Shown in pieces: positions 10,984 to 43,647 of a stretch of 64,000 nt of DNA. How positions within the stretch are numbered: position 1 is the first letter of the stretch; every line of letters starts with the position of its first letter. Origin of the DNA: Siniperca chuatsi (taxonomy: Eukaryota; Chordata; Actinopteri; Centrarchiformes; Sinipercidae); the NCBI RefSeq assembly GCF_020085105.1, contig NC_058062.1, positions 1,822,001-1,886,000 of the forward strand, read 5' to 3'. The position numbers were made by a program, and so were the translations under genes. The notes beneath the pieces were generated by a model. The model was not told the DNA's origin, made no database searches, and saw nothing but the letters and a program-made list of their open reading frames with translations.

Positions 10984-13900
10984 GCACATTTCCTCCAGGA
11001 GAAGAAAAAAAGATGAAAAAATTCATGATAAAAAATAAAAATACTTTAAATATATAATGATAGTAAGAATTTTAACTTCATCTTGAGTATTTTGTATTTA
11101 TATCATGCATTACTTTTAATTTTTCTTTCTTTATATTTACACCTGTACAGGTGAGCAGCAGGTCATACACATGTTAAAAGGATCAATCACTGATTTTATT
11201 GATTCATTTTGTGCCACAGAAATTTGATATTAATTCTCAGAATTTATACGTTTGAGTCACAGATGTGCGTTTCGTTTCTGGTTAAATGGAAACTGTAAAT
11301 GTTAAAACAGAAAAACTAACTGTAAGACAATAATCAAATTCACCATGACGACAGACTCACAGTTTAATTAATACCTAGATATTATCAATTATTGTAAACG
11401 TCTGTAATTATCCTCCATGTTTGTCCAGAAAATAAACAGAAGAGTAAAAAAAACAAACATTTTATTTGTTTCTTCAGCTCATTTGATGTTGAAGGAAAAG
11501 TGTAAAATTATTTAATAAACAATATTATTTATTGATGTATTCAGTTTTATTTTTAACCGATAAACTTTTACTGCAGTTGATCAGATTTGGGGCTGAACTT
11601 TGTTTTTGAAATTTTAAAAATTAAAATTCAGCCCGGCACGTTTGGCGTCGTTGGAAACTGACGAGTCTCTCCTCGAGTTTAAATAAAGTTCTGCGGGTTT
11701 GAACAAAGTTCATCCTGGAGACTCTTTCAGGAAACTTAAACATGAGGTTTAACCTCCGAACCTCTCGGCCAAAAACACTCAAAGAAAACAAACCAACGCG
11801 TCCGTTTTTTGTTCATTTATTTCTCCAAAATTATTTTGTTACGTTTCTGTACAACTCGACTTTTTCCTCCTCCAAACATTTTGCACTGAACCTGAACATC
11901 TTCAGCTCGACTCCGGCCGTAAAACACCGTTTCAAATCCATCTCAAGTCTGACAGACACACATGCATCCTGCTCCACCACCACCACCACCGCCATCTTCA
12001 TCCTCCTCATCACCACAGCTGAGCTTCCTGTCAGTTTATTAACCTGCTGGCCACAAACAACAGTCTGTCGGGGGGCGTTTCCTGCCTTCGGGGGCCGAGG
12101 CAGCAACACTGAACTTTGTCCCACAGAAACATTTTTAAAAACTGCACCAGGAAACTTACGGACCCACATGACATGAAAGAAAGGAATAACAACAACAGCA
12201 CGGCATTCTGGGAAATCTGCTTGTTTGCCATCGAGTCGTGAGCAGACTGAAACCGAGAAGCAGCACTTTCAACCAAATCGCATCCTTTTCACAGCGATTA
12301 TCGTTTTCCTTCTCGACTAAATTTGCTTTAATGCTTCAAATGTCAAACTGTCCTCGAACGCACCACAGAGCAGACTGAGAAAACGCCAAAACTAATATGG
12401 CAACAACTTTATAATCTAATAACAAATAACAGCTGAATTAATAAGTTGATCAATACGTCAACTGATGGAAAATTAATCAGCAAAATCTAATATTTGTTTA
12501 AGCCAATTTTCCAGCTTCTAAATTTGAAGAATTTTCTACTTTTTTCTGTTTTAAGTGACGATAAACTGAAAATCTTTGACCAAAAAAAAAGACAGTTGAA
12601 GACGTTTTTATAAATCAAAAATTAATTAATTGAGAAAATAATAATAAATAGCCTTAGATCAACAATCTATGGCTGCAATTTATGATTTTCATTACTGTTT
12701 AGCCTGCAGGTTATTTCTTCAATTATCGATTGTTTTACGCTATAAAATGGCAGAAAACTGTAAAAATGCTCCTCAAAGTTTGGGCGACGTCTTTAAAAGT
12801 CTTGTTTTGTCCGACCGACAGTCCGAAAGCCAAAAATATTCTATACAAAAGATAAAAAAACAGAGAAAAGCAGAAAAGTCTCACATTTGAGAAGCTGGAA
12901 CCGCAGAAGTTTTTGGCATTTTTGCTCAAAAATCAGTTTCCAACTAGTTCAGTCCATTAATTAAACCATTAACCGACTAACTGTTTGAACTCTAAACTGA
13001 ATATTTGTGTTTTTGAGTTGGACAAAATTGAAGACGTCACCTTTTGGCATTTTCCCCACTATTTTCAGACATTTTATCAACCAAAACAATAAAATAACCT
13101 GCAGATTAAATCGACAATAGTAAAAAAAAAAAAACATTAGTTGCCGTTTTACACTGAAACGCATCTTCTCATCTGACAGCAAACATGAACATTTCCCAAA
13201 AATGTTCCTCTAAGGGTTGACAACATGAAAACACAGAAATCCTGATGTGGGTGAACCACGTTTGTCTGCCTCCAGCATCAGAAACGTCTCCGGGCCTCTC
13301 TGCCGGAGCCATCTGGACCGGATCTTCCCCAGTGCAGCTTTAATTGGCAAAAAAATTTAAAAAAATATAACACAATAGAGGAATGGTCAGCACGGAAACT
13401 CATTACAAAATAATGCATTTTTAAAAAACAAGAAAAACAAGTTGGCAAAATGAAATCTCACGGTTCAAACGTTTTGAGGTTGTGTTTTTTTTGTGTTTTT
13501 TTTGAGGACGGGGAGGAGCGAGAGTTCATCCTCCCGCAGCCAGCAGACACCCAACACGTCCGTCCGCAGAGGTCAACGCACGTTTTCACCCAGCAGAGCG
13601 TCTCGAGCGTCTCCGCGTGGGATTAAAGTCCAGCGCGTCCCGTAAAGACGAGTCAGCGGAGGGGACATTTAAAAACAAACAGCTTCCACTCTGATTTTTA
13701 AAAAAAAAAATCGCCGAAGATGTTACTGAGGACTCTTCTGTCTCGCGCAGCATCTCTCCTCAACATTTGCACAAATACGGGAAAGAAACTTAAAAAAAAA
13801 AATAAAAATTTAAGCAAAAAAAGTCTGCATACGAGAAATATGCATTTGTTTTTCCACCCAAACATTCTTTTTACTATCAGTGCAAATGAGGTAGACGTGA

Positions 13901-16900
13901 CAACTACAGACAGCATCAGATCACACCGAGATCAGCTTCCTGCAGCGGCGACGGAGGGTCATGTGACACGTGACATGCGACGGGGGGGGGCGGGACATGT
14001 TGGCCGGCCCGTCGGGACGCGACTGCAGGAAGCGACCGGAGGGTTTTTCTACCCATTCACACTGTGCAAAACCAAAGCAGGAGGCCTTTAACTGGAGAAG
14101 CTCTGTTATTGGAGAGCGTTCAAAATCAAATAACTACAGAATAAAAAACAGTCAGATTAATTCATTTTGTAAAATATATATAAATTAACCACAAATTGTG
14201 AAAGAAATTATTAAAAACGCAACTCACTGTTATGTCATCGCTTATTTTTCCCCCCCCCACAAACGTTTTCATGAAATAAAACTTTGTGAATAAAAACAAA
14301 AAACAACTTGACATGAAATAAAAACACCTGGAATAAAAATATTATGAAAATTAAATCCAATAAAAGTCAATATAAACAACATTTAATAACAACGAGTTGA
14401 GTTTTAATAATTTCCTGCAAGTGTTTCACAAATTGCTGGCTCATTTTTTATATTTTACACAATTTATTCATACGACCGTTTTACGTTGAACCCTTCGGGC
14501 TGCTTATCTTCGCAGGTTTTAGTCCTCCGCGCAGCGACTGACGGCTGCGAAAAAGACAAAAAGAAAAATTTGGCACCAAATGTAGAGAAAGAATCTGGAA
14601 ACGCGTCCCGTAATTCAGCTCGACCTTTAATACTGGCTCGAAATAAAAAACAAAGAAGTCGAACGCAGCCCTGCCCAGAACGGTTGACTCCTTCCCTGAG
14701 ACCTCGACAGGAATGCTGGGAAAGGTAGTCCTTTTGTCCTCCTTAAAAACATAAAACTAAATGTTTTTATAGCTCTATCACAGTAACATTGCGCTTATTC
14801 CCCACCTAGTGGTCAAAATTGGCAATTACATTTAAAAAGAAATCAGCATACAACATAAATATTCCAACTGCAGTAGAGGTAATAATAATGATAACATCTA
14901 TTTGTCTGCATCTAGTACAAATCGGTAAAACTCACGTGACAAAATAATCATTATTATTACTCTAACAGCCTCGACGTTAGTGCTTTTATGTACACTGGTA
15001 AGTACAATGCAAGTCAAAGTGTTTGGACAGTGAACAATCTTCAGCATACCTGCTACATTTACACAGGTATCTTACATTTATACGCATTTATATAAATAGG
15101 TAGTGTGCATGTTATCCATACAAATGCCGTCTGTACACAAGTTCCATGCACTGAATTGTACTAATTTGTAATGTAACATGTACATCTTATCTACAGATGC
15201 AGACCGAACTGTGGGGGGGAAACAGGTGGAGGTAAGCTGCACACACACACACACTTTCAGCAAACATCGCACGCAGATTTAGAGCTCGGCTCACTCAAAA
15301 ACACTCTCTGGCAGCGTCCCTTTAAAGGAGCACTCCGACATTTTGGGACGTTTTCTTATTTGCCGTTTTAACTCGAGTCAGATGAGTTTCGCTCGTATTT
15401 AGTTTACGGCTGAAACTGGAAGCAGGAGGGGGGAGGAACTGCTTTAAAACGCTTTCCAACAGCTTCACGTCTGCCTTGTTTTCATATTGCACCTGCAAGT
15501 TAATCCCTTCGAGGATCAGAGGAGTTTATTGGTGGGCGATGTGATGATATTTATATAAATTATTGCTACGTATCGTTTATGCTAAGGTGTCTTAATATTA
15601 GCATCACGACCAGGACGACGTGTCCGTCTGCAGTCGTCAGAAGGGAAGTGACCATAAATCTATATTTATCCACGTGTGCGCGATCTCTCTCACGTTTAAA
15701 GTTACGATAAACGGTAAACTACACTTGACCAAAACCTACTGGAGAAAAAGTAAGATTTAAAATATTCACTTTTATATGATTAAGGGTGTTTAATAAAAGA
15801 TCCAGTTTTAAGTGAACTGTAGTGGAGGCGCCTCGGTGGATTCATTCCACGTCACGCGTCTACTGTTGCATGAAAACGCCCCCCCCAAAAAAACCAAACA
15901 TACATACATGGGACACAAAAAGTCAGGAACCACTGTGATGATCAACGAGCAGGATTTTTGTATCAAAGTCAGGTATTACATTTGTTGGACATCCCCTGTC
16001 TTGTCATTCTATCCATAAAACAGAAAAATGTACAGTATCACAACGCGACGTATCGACATGAAAATATAAAATTACAGATACTTTGACGAGAGGGTTTTAT
16101 TCAGCTGACGACGTAATGAAGAGGACAGCTCGGCGGTTTCTCTCAACAGAGCAAACAGCTAGTTAAAGCGTTAACGCCTCGTTCTTTATTCCTGCACACA
16201 CACGGCGCGTAAATGTGACAGCTGTTGGAAGGCTAACAGTTTCCTCCCGCTAAAGCTAAAATAAAAAAACGGAGCCACTTCTGCTCTGAACACCCAGAGA
16301 TCAAAGCGATTGATAATAATAATCTCGTCTTCTGACTGTAAAACAGCGACCACTTCTCTAAATGTCAGATTGTTCCTTTAAGAAGACTTAAAGGGCAGTG
16401 GTAGAGTTGTCTTGGATCAGCCCAGCAAAGAGATGGCAGTGTTTTGTTTAATTGTCATATACAGAATTCTTATCACTACAAATAAAAGAAATGTGTTGTC
16501 AAGAAATCTTCCCTTGCCCGCCCGCCCTCCCTCCCGCCCCCCGTCGCTGAACGTATGAAACACTTACAAATCAAAAACTGGGTTTACAATTAACCGTTAT
16601 TTACATAGTTACAGTGGTTTTTAAAGCACCGCTAGCCAAGTGGAAGCTCCACAACCATCGTGTTGCTCAGTTCGATACAAACTGAAAACCAAGAATTTAA
16701 ACCCGCTCGTCGCCGCAACTTTAAACCTGAACGCCCGAAGGTCTCGGCTCAAACCTGAATCTCAAACTGGTCCGACAGGCGACTCGCGTCTCCTGCGGTT
16801 AAACCGCAAAGTCAAGACTGTGCAACGGATTCAGTGCGTCACAGAGTGAACAAACGGGCCGTTTTTGTTTTTGTCAGATCTTAAAAAAAAAAAAACGGCT

Positions 16901-17394
16901 CGACTCGTTCAGTTTGCAACACACGGCTCATTTTCACACACGTGGACGTGTCTTGTGTTTGTGTTGGGATGGTTTCGTTTCGTCACTGTTCCTGTGCATC
17001 TCTTTAAACGTGTGAAGAGGTTAACAGTGAAGCTCGGGGGGGCTAAATACTCGTGTGTTTCTGCTGCTCTTTCAGAACCAGGCAGCTCTGTAGTGACTCT
17101 ATAAAAAACGCTTCCTCTCTTTCTTTTCTTGCGTGCGAAGAACAACTTTAAAGTCCTCGCACGCTTCAAGAAAGGAGATCTTAATTTACACTTTTAAAAT
17201 TGGGGGGGTATTTGTTTTGTTTTTTTTGTCCGATCGATTTGTACTCCGGTTTTACGAAGCCTCTTAAAACTCTCTCTCTGTCTGTCTGTAACGGAACTAC
17301 TTCTGTTGGAAACACCTGCAGCCCTGTTTGTTTTGTTTAGGAGGAGCAGAGCGACGCCCACAGATCCGAGCAGAGAGGAGACCTCGGGGGGGTT
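10984..17394. other. Non-coding region between cdipt and taok2, probably partly taok2 3'UTR
   Basis: About 6.4 kb without a recognisable gene. The right part, next to the taok2 stop at 17395, is likely its 3'UTR. Candidate AATAAA signals on the minus strand exist (for example TTTATT near 16186 and near 11461), but none can be preferred. A copy of the 'agggctgcaactaac' repeat family lies near 12655-13130. Open frames such as 11831-12169 on the minus strand have no family resemblance and low coding character. Confidence 0.4.
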
Positions 17395-35189
<17,795 letters not shown>

Positions 35190-36851
35190 GGCCAGGGCCT
35201 GGAAGACAGGGGAGAGCACAGGTTAGCGCTGGGAGACTGCAGCGAGGTGTGGAAACACTCAGGTTAAAAAGGTCAAAACAAGGCGGCATCATCCAGGCCG
35301 CCGCAGTATTACTGAAAACGTTTTTTTGCCTGGTTTTAGTTATCAGTTATCACGTTTAGGTCATCGTTAATCACAACTAAAGAGTTCCTATTATGCAATT
35401 CGACATACAATGTTCTTCTTTCGTGGTCAGTCAAAAGCCCAATCTGTAAGATTTGTCACTGGAGCTGAAATAATTAATCAATTAGTCTTCCGACAGAAAA
35501 TCAGTCAGCAACAATTTTGATCATTTGTTAATCGTTCAAGCTAAAACAAACATTTACTGGTCCCAGGATTTGCCGTTTTATGTCATAATTAATTTAATCT
35601 CTTTGACTCTTGAACTGCTGGTCACACAAAAGGAGAAATATGAAGACATCGCATCATACCCGACAACATCGGCCCGTTTTATTTCAGTTTACAGACATTT
35701 CTGACTCAAACAAACCTTTAACAGCATCAGGAAACATCAGTAATTTACATCTGATGTACTGAAAGGCCTGACGATCACTTTGGGAGTCACAGCAGGCTCC
35801 AATCCTGCGTTTTGAATTTTGCTGAAGAACTACCCCGTTGGTTTAAATTTGGATCATGGACTGTGTGCCCATATTGTTTTTGAAGGACGTGAAGCGTCTG
35901 TTTTCCACTTCAGTTGGGCAGAAAACCATCTAATTAATGTGTTTAACACGCCGGAAAATTAATTCTCGTACTCTTGTAAAGTGACCCATTTGCAAAATTC
36001 CCTCATGTGCACCAAAAGCAGAGACTTTATCAGACTGACTGATATTCAAAATCTACGGTGCATGTCTCAGATATTCTGTAATATTTCAGGAATGTCACGA
36101 GTGGATGCTTTTGGCATAAAAGTTTGGAGTTATCATCGGGCTCTGCACCTCTGTGGTGATAGAAAACAGTCTTTATCGCCCACAGTTCATCTATCTGGGA
36201 CAGTAACCGGCTGACAAGTTGTGACACGAAGACATTCAACAGTCAAAAGGAGAAGCCAGGATGTTCAACAGTGAAAGCCCTGAAAAACTGGAGAGAGCAA
36301 GTTGTAAACAAAAAGGAGAAAGGGTGTCGGAGGAGTAACAATACAGAGAAAAAGAGTGACATGAACAGCAGAGCGTGAGTACTGATGTGCGGGAGACAAA
36401 ATGGCAGCTGGTTTTCACAAAGTGCTCTTCAACATTAAATTATTAAACGTTCAGTTTAGGCTGGAACTTGTGACGTCAAAAGCATGAAAACGCTGTGAAA
36501 GCCCAACAGCTTCCAAAATAAGAACACATGGCAACAGTCATCTTTTCCAATTCATTAACCGAGTCTAACTGGTGGCTTTTAGCGTCTCGCTTTGTGTAAT
36601 AATGATAACAGCGACAGATGCGTCAAGAAAAGGGAGCAGATACTCGACTCCAGAACTTCACATATTTGAACTTAATGTATATTAAGACAGAAATGGAAAT
36701 GCGTGCAAACGTGGAGTATTTAGTTTACAAAACACTGGTACAAAACGGACTCAAACACCTAACAAATGCAAATAGAGCTGACACAAACAATTACACTTAT
36801 ACATTAATCTGCTGTTTATGATTAATCTGTAATAAAATTGTTGCTCATTAA

Positions 36852-37691
36852 TAGGGGAGTAACGGTACGCAAAAACCCACGGTTCGGTGTGTAGCTCGGT
36901 TTTCAGGTCACGGTTCGGTACAGGAGGAAACAAAAGTGTAAACATTGAACAGCGGCTCATTGATTCTTACTATAGCAGTTAATGCACTCCAATACTGTCA
37001 TTTTGTCAATAAGAATAAATGTAATTAATAAATAACACAAAAGTCACTAATGCTGCATTGTAAGACTGTTGATAGACTGTTGTGCTGGTTTATACAGAGC
37101 AGCACGACAGACTGAAATGCACACGTGAAGGCACACTGACCACGTGCTTCCTTTATTCTCTACGACCGAGTACATCTGCAGCGATAATCCCTCCTATAGC
37201 ATCAGTTATTGATTTGGCTCGGTCTGAATCTGCAGGGAGGCTGCCTGAACGCCGTGGGGGGAGAAGGACTCGCCTTCTTGAAGTGTTTCCACAGACAAAC
37301 CCGACTGCAGTTGAACAATGTCGGCGTAAGGTTTGACGCTAATCGTTGGTAATCGTAACTAGCCGGGAAACTGTGACGCTCCCACACAGAGGATCTACAT
37401 GTCCCGGAGGATCCTCCAGCTCTGCTCTCTCCTTTGGGTTTGCCGTTTGGAGGCAGCGACACTACAGGAGCTTGACTAACCGGGCTAACCCGACTAGCAC
37501 GCTACAGCTGATAGACAGCCACTGGTGCTCTGCCAAAACCTTCCAGGTAAACTCGCGCTCTAGAGTTTCTGTTCCGCGGGTGCGAGCGGTTGGCATAAAC
37601 ATACAGTTTTGACAGTAATATTTTGGGTCACAGGGCACAACGTCCTGTACCGAACGGTTCGGGACGAATACACGTGCCGCTTACAGCCCTA
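36852..37691. mobile_element. hAT-type relic with 'taggggtgtaacggtac' ends
   Basis: The left end is taggggagtaacggtacg. The right end, inverted, is tagggctgtaagcggcacg. Both carry the cacggttcggt/gaccgaacggttcgg subterminal words known from fish hAT elements. About 840 bp, with no intact transposase frame. It is in the 5' intron region of taok2 and abuts the next element. Confidence 0.6.
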
Positions 37692-37694
37692 CTA

Positions 37695-38634
37695 GGGCTG
37701 GGCAATGTATCAAATATATTCGAATATTAATTAACGTGCGATATAGCAGATGACCATATCATCGTATTCGCGTTCTCAGTGTTTCCGCTGGTTGCGGAGG
37801 GGGTAGTTAGGTTACTTTAGTCAGCCATAAAGTGCGTAGTTAAGCTCAGACTGCAGCAATAGTTAGTGAAAGGCTGTGTGGAAACAAATTAAAAGTCCCT
37901 GTTATGTAATGGTACTACGGCATCTTCCAGACTGAACAGCTAGCTAGGTAACAACTAACTTTATGAGAGAATCAATCACCTGATCGCTCCATTTACTCTA
38001 CCCGTGGTTCCAGCTCCGCAGCTCCAAAGCATATTTGGGAGGCCTCCGGTTTTAACTGACTTTAGCCTGATTCGAAGCTGCTAACTAGCTAGCTGTTGCC
38101 CGTCTGGAGCAACTCTGCTGCGAAGAGTAACGTTACAAGACGACGAAGGAAGCGCCGTTACGTAAACAGGGAACAGAGCAAACACAGCCGTCCGCTAACG
38201 ATTATGCTGCAACCTGAGCTCAGCTACACACTTTATGGCCGACTGAAGTAACATCAGGGAAACTTTCACAGCAACACCGCTGGCTACACACACAGTTAAC
38301 ATCTGTGGGCGAGCTAACCGCTAACCAGACGTGGAAGACGCACTCAGGTCCATTACTTAAGCAAAAGTACAAACACCAACCACACTGTGAAAATACTCCA
38401 CTACAGGTAAAAGTCCTGCATTCAAACCTCACTGCAGTAAAAGTATGAAGTATTATCAGCTAAATGTAGTTAATGTATTTAAAGTATTTAACTACTTTAT
38501 AAACTATTGGGTAGTTTCATCTACAGCAATGCATCATGGTCTATAAGATCATCATGTTTGCACAGTTTTACGGTGTTATTTTAGAGAAAATGTGTGTATC
38601 GAGATGTATATCGTGGCCATAATCGCCCAGCCTT
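37695..38634. mobile_element. Non-autonomous DNA element with 'gggctgggcaat' ends and a nested insertion
   Basis: The left end gggctgggcaatgtat is mirrored by ataatcgcccagcctt at the right. A fragment of the 'agtaaaagtac' hAT family (about 38338-38530) is nested inside. Starts only 4 bp after the preceding hAT relic, so insertions have piled up here. Confidence 0.55.
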
Positions 38635-41600
38635 AACCCCTACTCATTCATTTTCTCGATTAATCAAATTCTAGTACGACAGATCTAATACCGGCTTCGT
38701 GGTGTTACTACATACACATGTATTTACTTGTTCTACGTCATTAAGATCATTAAAAAAAACCCGACAACAGACAGACAGTCTGTTTCCTGTTGGGACAGTT
38801 AACGAACTGAATTAATCCTGTTTAACTAAGTCTTTACTCTGGTAGGCGTCACGACGGTCCGAGAACGAGTCGCATCAGCAGATTTCAGGGTGAGTTAGAA
38901 CCATGAGAAAATCTCTCGGCCTTCCCTTCAACGTCTCAGCCATGAAGGTCGTCATGCGACTGCAGGGAATCTAATGGCTGACATTATGTTAAAGCAGCTG
39001 CGGTCTCAAACTGACCAACAGAGTGACTTCAAAATGTCAGCGTAGTGACTTTCACTGTGCAGAACCTGCAGCCTTCGATACAGAATAATTCTGCAATTAA
39101 TGTTTGGTTACCACCCGACTCGGCAGTATTATGTTTTAAACATAAAGTATGATGATGCATGTTTTCCGTAAAGCTGAAAAACAACTATTGAGAATGTTAA
39201 TTAAAGTTTCACACAGATAAAAAGAGTACTTCTCAATGGAAACTGTCAGGTTTAAATTAGGGCTGCAAATAACGATTGTTTCATTATCGTTTAATCAGAT
39301 AATTATTTTCTCGATTAACATTTTGGTCAATAAAAAGACAGAAAATGGGGGGAAAGCGGCGATTATAATTTCCCAGAGCCCAAAGTGACGTCTTCACCTT
39401 CTACTAAAACGATTAATAATAATATTAAAAATTTTGCACATTAATTATCTGTTGATAATCACTAATTAATTACTTGTTTCAGCTCTAGCTGAAATATAAG
39501 GGAAGGTGTCCTTTTAAGAAATTAATAAAAAAAAAAAGGAATATTTAAATTAAATTACACGCAGGATGCTTGTGTTGACTCATGCATCTGAAGAGCAGAG
39601 AGCCTAACTGACAGCTCTTCGCCATCCGACTCAAATCAAAGATCGGTATAAATAAATCCATGAAGATGAGCTTCAAAAATCACATCATGTGACTAAAATC
39701 AGCGCCCTGAATGTAATGGCAGCCCCCGCACTGAGCCTGGGTTACTGACATGTGCAACATCGTTTGATAATGGGGTTAATGTAGCTGCTCATGCCTGAGT
39801 GTCAGCTGGAGCCCTGAGGAGAGCCGGCAACATCACCGGGCCTCTCTGACTCGGTGAACGCACGAAAACACAGCCTCGGGGTCCCTGTTTAGTGCAGTAC
39901 TGCAAGGCTTGTTCCTTTTAAAAGCACTGCTAGTAACTGCGTGCTAGACGTGGAGACGGATTGCCACCCTCCCACCGTTTCTTCAAAACGCAGTGAACCA
40001 ATTTCCAATCATATATTGTGTGGCACCCATGTGGCCTGACGGTGTTCAATCTAAGGCAAGGAGGCAGACGCCTGCAGCTACTGTCAGGAGAAAAACAACC
40101 AATCTGAAAAATGTGAAAGACAGAAACGTACATGTCTACAGGAAGAAGAGCCCGTTTTCCCAAATTAGAAGGAAGAAATGGGGCATCCTAATTGCCTAAA
40201 GCCTATAATATGTAACTGTAATGTTACGGGTTCTGATCTGGCCTGGGACCTTTATTGTGTCATTCCCCTTTCACATTTTTTTATTTATTTTTTTAAATAA
40301 CCCTACACTACAGATTTTCACAGTAAAAAAGGTAGCACGCCATGATAACTGCGGCCTTCAAATGGAGTCATGTTAACTGTATTAAGAGTCCATATAAATG
40401 AGCCAATGTTGTGGCATTCATGACTAAAGGGGAAATTTTCTGAAAACCCAAGTTCACGTGCACTGATGGGTTTTGTTTTTAAAGTCCCCCGAGGTTAGTC
40501 ACTACTGTTGTCTACCATATTATGGACTCCTCAGCTTCATGTTGAAATGCAAAAAAAAAAAAAAAAACAACCACCAAATCATTCACCATTTTTTGAAATG
40601 AGAAGCCGTCTTGTGGTATCTATTTTTGTCATTTTCCAAGGAACAGGGTTGTTCTCAGACGTTTAAGCACATAACACTGGGGAAGCGAGTTTCCTCAGCT
40701 TCCTATGTGGAAAAAAACAAACTCAAGTTCAATTAAATCACATTTGAAGGCAGAATAAGACACCAAAAAAAAAGCAGAAGGGAAAAGGGAAATGGAGCCT
40801 TTTTAAAACATAACGAGTGACATGAAATTTGGTGTGTCAGTGCTGCTGAATGACCACGATCACGTGGCTGAACTCAGCCCTGTCTTTGCATAACAGAAGC
40901 TCTTTGTTGTGAATGTGTGTGTAACATTCACAACAAAGTGGCCATGAAAGCATTTATTAGCTCCAGTAACCAACACTTACAAAAACTAAAGTGATTTCTC
41001 TGCTGGGTTTTTTTTTTTTTTTTTTTTTGCTGGTTGGATCACAGGCATCAACAATTTTCACCGGGCGTGGTCTGAACTTTTAGGAAAAGTTCATACTGTA
41101 GCGTTAACACTGACATATCTACCACTAATGACAATGCATACATGAAAACTTTAACAGCAAATTGCAAGCTACTCATGGCTATGGGAGCATACAAAGTGAA
41201 AGCTGAATACTTTCCCCTGATTTAATGCCAAATCCCCAAAGGCACACGCCGTCTTGATATCAAACTGAATCTCTACGAAGTTATTTTAGGGGGGAAAAAT
41301 GGATACTCAAGATGTGTGGCTTTGATTTTAAGTTTACATAAGCATTACATCAACCTCTGCCACAAAACGGAAACCTCAGATCTATTAAGTTAGTTTAGTT
41401 TGGACATTGCAGAAACATAAATGGCTTCCACTCCACTGTATTCACAAATACACCATCAAACAGAAATGAGTGTTATTTAACTGGCAATAAATGTTTTAGT
41501 CAGCCTGTTAGCAGCTCAACTGATAAGACTTTAACTCTAAAATTAGCCTAATTTGTTTGTTGTGGTTAAAGCTAAAACCCAGGAGTCAATCCTCCTACAT

Positions 41601-42091
41601 AATATACAAACTATGCTCTGTTTATTAGTCAGGTTACTTTATTTAATTAACGTGTTAACGTTAGCAGATGCTAATCAATGTTGATGAGGGCAAAGCTAAC
41701 TCTACATGACAGCAGTAGCTAATGTCAACCTTACTGGGTTTCCGCAGCGGTGATCGGCAGCTAGAAAAAGCACTAAAAAGCACTGGAAACTGTTGGATAA
41801 TTGCTAAAAACTTCCAGGAAGTCGCTTTCGTGTCTGAATTCTCACTGTTGGGTGTGCGGACAAACAGCGTTAAATTCGGCTAACTGAATAAATGCACGAT
41901 AACGAGATAAACCAGAATGAGCTGAGTTAACTGTTAGCTGGAGCAGATTTACATTATTTCTCATTTTACCGAAGGCCTCTAAAAGAACAAATCAAAGACC
42001 ACTGGGCGTCCCCGGACCAAAGTTTGAAAACCACTGGAATGGCTAACTAGCTTAGCTTGCATTGCAGCTAGCGAAATGTAGCATTACTTAC

Positions 42092-42560
42092 CGCGGCTTA
42101 TTGTGGTTCCGTATGGAACGAAAAACAACTGTTAGCAGCCAAGCTAGCGAGCCTCTATCCTCATAGCCCGGTTCTCCTCTCGGCGGATAATCAGCACGAC
42201 GTTTGGCCCATTTCCACCTAAGTCCCTCCTGATTTCAGGGCGACAGTGAGATTAATTAACGATTTTCAAATTACACCGCTAGTTTAGCTGGCTCAAATAG
42301 AAACTTTAAGCTCGCCAGCTGTCTCTCTTACGTTACTGGGTTACTAGCCTTAGCTAATTGGCTAGCTTAGCTTTGATAGCTTGCGAGCTAACGTTAACAT
42401 TAGCTATTCTACGGGGTGTGGCTGATGTTTCTCCGCGGTGTCCCACTGTCAAGCATGTTGTCCCGTTACACCTAACCTTTTTTTAAAAATATACTCTTAA
42501 AATTAGACTTATTATCTGCGCCCCATCCCTAGGCTGGACTTGTTTCTCACACCGTTTTTG
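42092..42560 (-). promoter_or_regulatory. Candidate non-coding first exon and promoter of taok2
   Basis: On the minus strand a consensus donor CCGCG|GTAAGTAATG lies at 42091, the right kind of partner for the 5'UTR acceptor at 35199. The sequence upstream (42100-42600) contains the motifs ccgcgg and cgcggtgtcc. No ATG-initiated conserved frame is present. The 5' boundary is not determined. Confidence 0.4.
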
Positions 42561-43640
42561 TTCTTGCTAAATACAAGATGGCACAGACTGGTGGGGCGGG
42601 ACCATGGATGTCCATGGGCGGGACTGAGGTGCAGACCGGAAGATAATTTATTCCATTTCCGGTGAGATTTCCGCTTCACAAATAAAAGGGTATAAATAAA
42701 TCGACCTAGATAATATTGATAATCTAGTACAAATGCTCAAAGGCTTGATTTAATGATTTATTTAAATTATTATTATTTTTTTTTTACAAGACTCCGTATA
42801 TGTTTAATAATGTTCAGGCACAGCACTTAATAGATATTCTCTATGTACTATGAAAATGTGCAGTGTTAGGAATAAAAATCAAAGTACCAAAGGATATAGC
42901 CGCTCTCAGCAATCAGGTGGTTGCTGTTATCAAATAAATTCCCAGAAAAAAATCACTCCCTTAGAACAAACTAACTCTCCCAACAAGCTTCAGCTTTAGA
43001 CTTCTTGATTGTGTTTTCTGTTTTCATACAAACTAAATAAGTAGATCACCAGGAAACCAGTTTTTATTTACTGAAAAATAAAATGACAGCACAGTTTCTT
43101 AAATAAAACATCAAATATAGGTATTTAAAAGCCCATATTCTCCAATAACATGTGTCAGACAGGTTCTTGCAGTTGGGTAATCTGCCAAGTGAAATTGCGA
43201 TATCTAGTGGTATTTCTGTTTACTGCACTGTTTTATTTTTGTTCATACATTCCCACATTAACAAGTCATTAACATGTTCACGTTCAGCTATTATTCTGCT
43301 GCCAACGACAGGGACAGACTGCAGAGAAGGTGATTGTCTGCAATCTACCTTCCCTCCATATGTTCATATACGTTATTGTTTTCTTATAATAGTTTTTAAT
43401 ATTCTTTAATATCTTATAGTCAATTTTATATTTATGATTATTGACCTGCAGCACTTGCTTTGTCTTTCTTTATATTTCTGTGTTTATTATATTCTTAGCC
43501 TTAATGTGGCTGTTTGTTAGTAGAACACAATATTAATAATCTCCGATATCATTTTATGGTAAATTCTGATGACTCAATTTATCAAAATACATTGCCAACT
43601 CAACTGATATTAATAAATACATGCAAGTTGAAATCAAAAG
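42561..43640. other. Short spacer between taok2 promoter and hsp70 3' end
   Basis: About 1.1 kb of AT-rich DNA. A possible ETS site lies near 42636 (accggaag). No exon, RNA gene or clear repeat seen. Confidence 0.5.
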
Positions 43641-43647
43641 ACATAGC

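Larger units (their letters stand above)
35199..42091 (-). other. Presumed first intron of taok2
   Basis: About 6.9 kb between the first coding exon (acceptor before 35198) and the candidate non-coding exon ending at 42092. It holds the two DNA-transposon relics at 36852-38634, an 'agggctgcaa' repeat copy at 39257-39488, a fragment of that family at 35465-35600, and T or A runs at about 40551-40567 and 41009-41028. No coding exon recognised. Confidence 0.5.

Noticed and set aside
11831-12169. 112-codon minus-strand open frame
   Set aside because: Contains a simple-repeat-driven VVVVVV segment and no family resemblance; probably part of non-coding sequence near the taok2 3' side.
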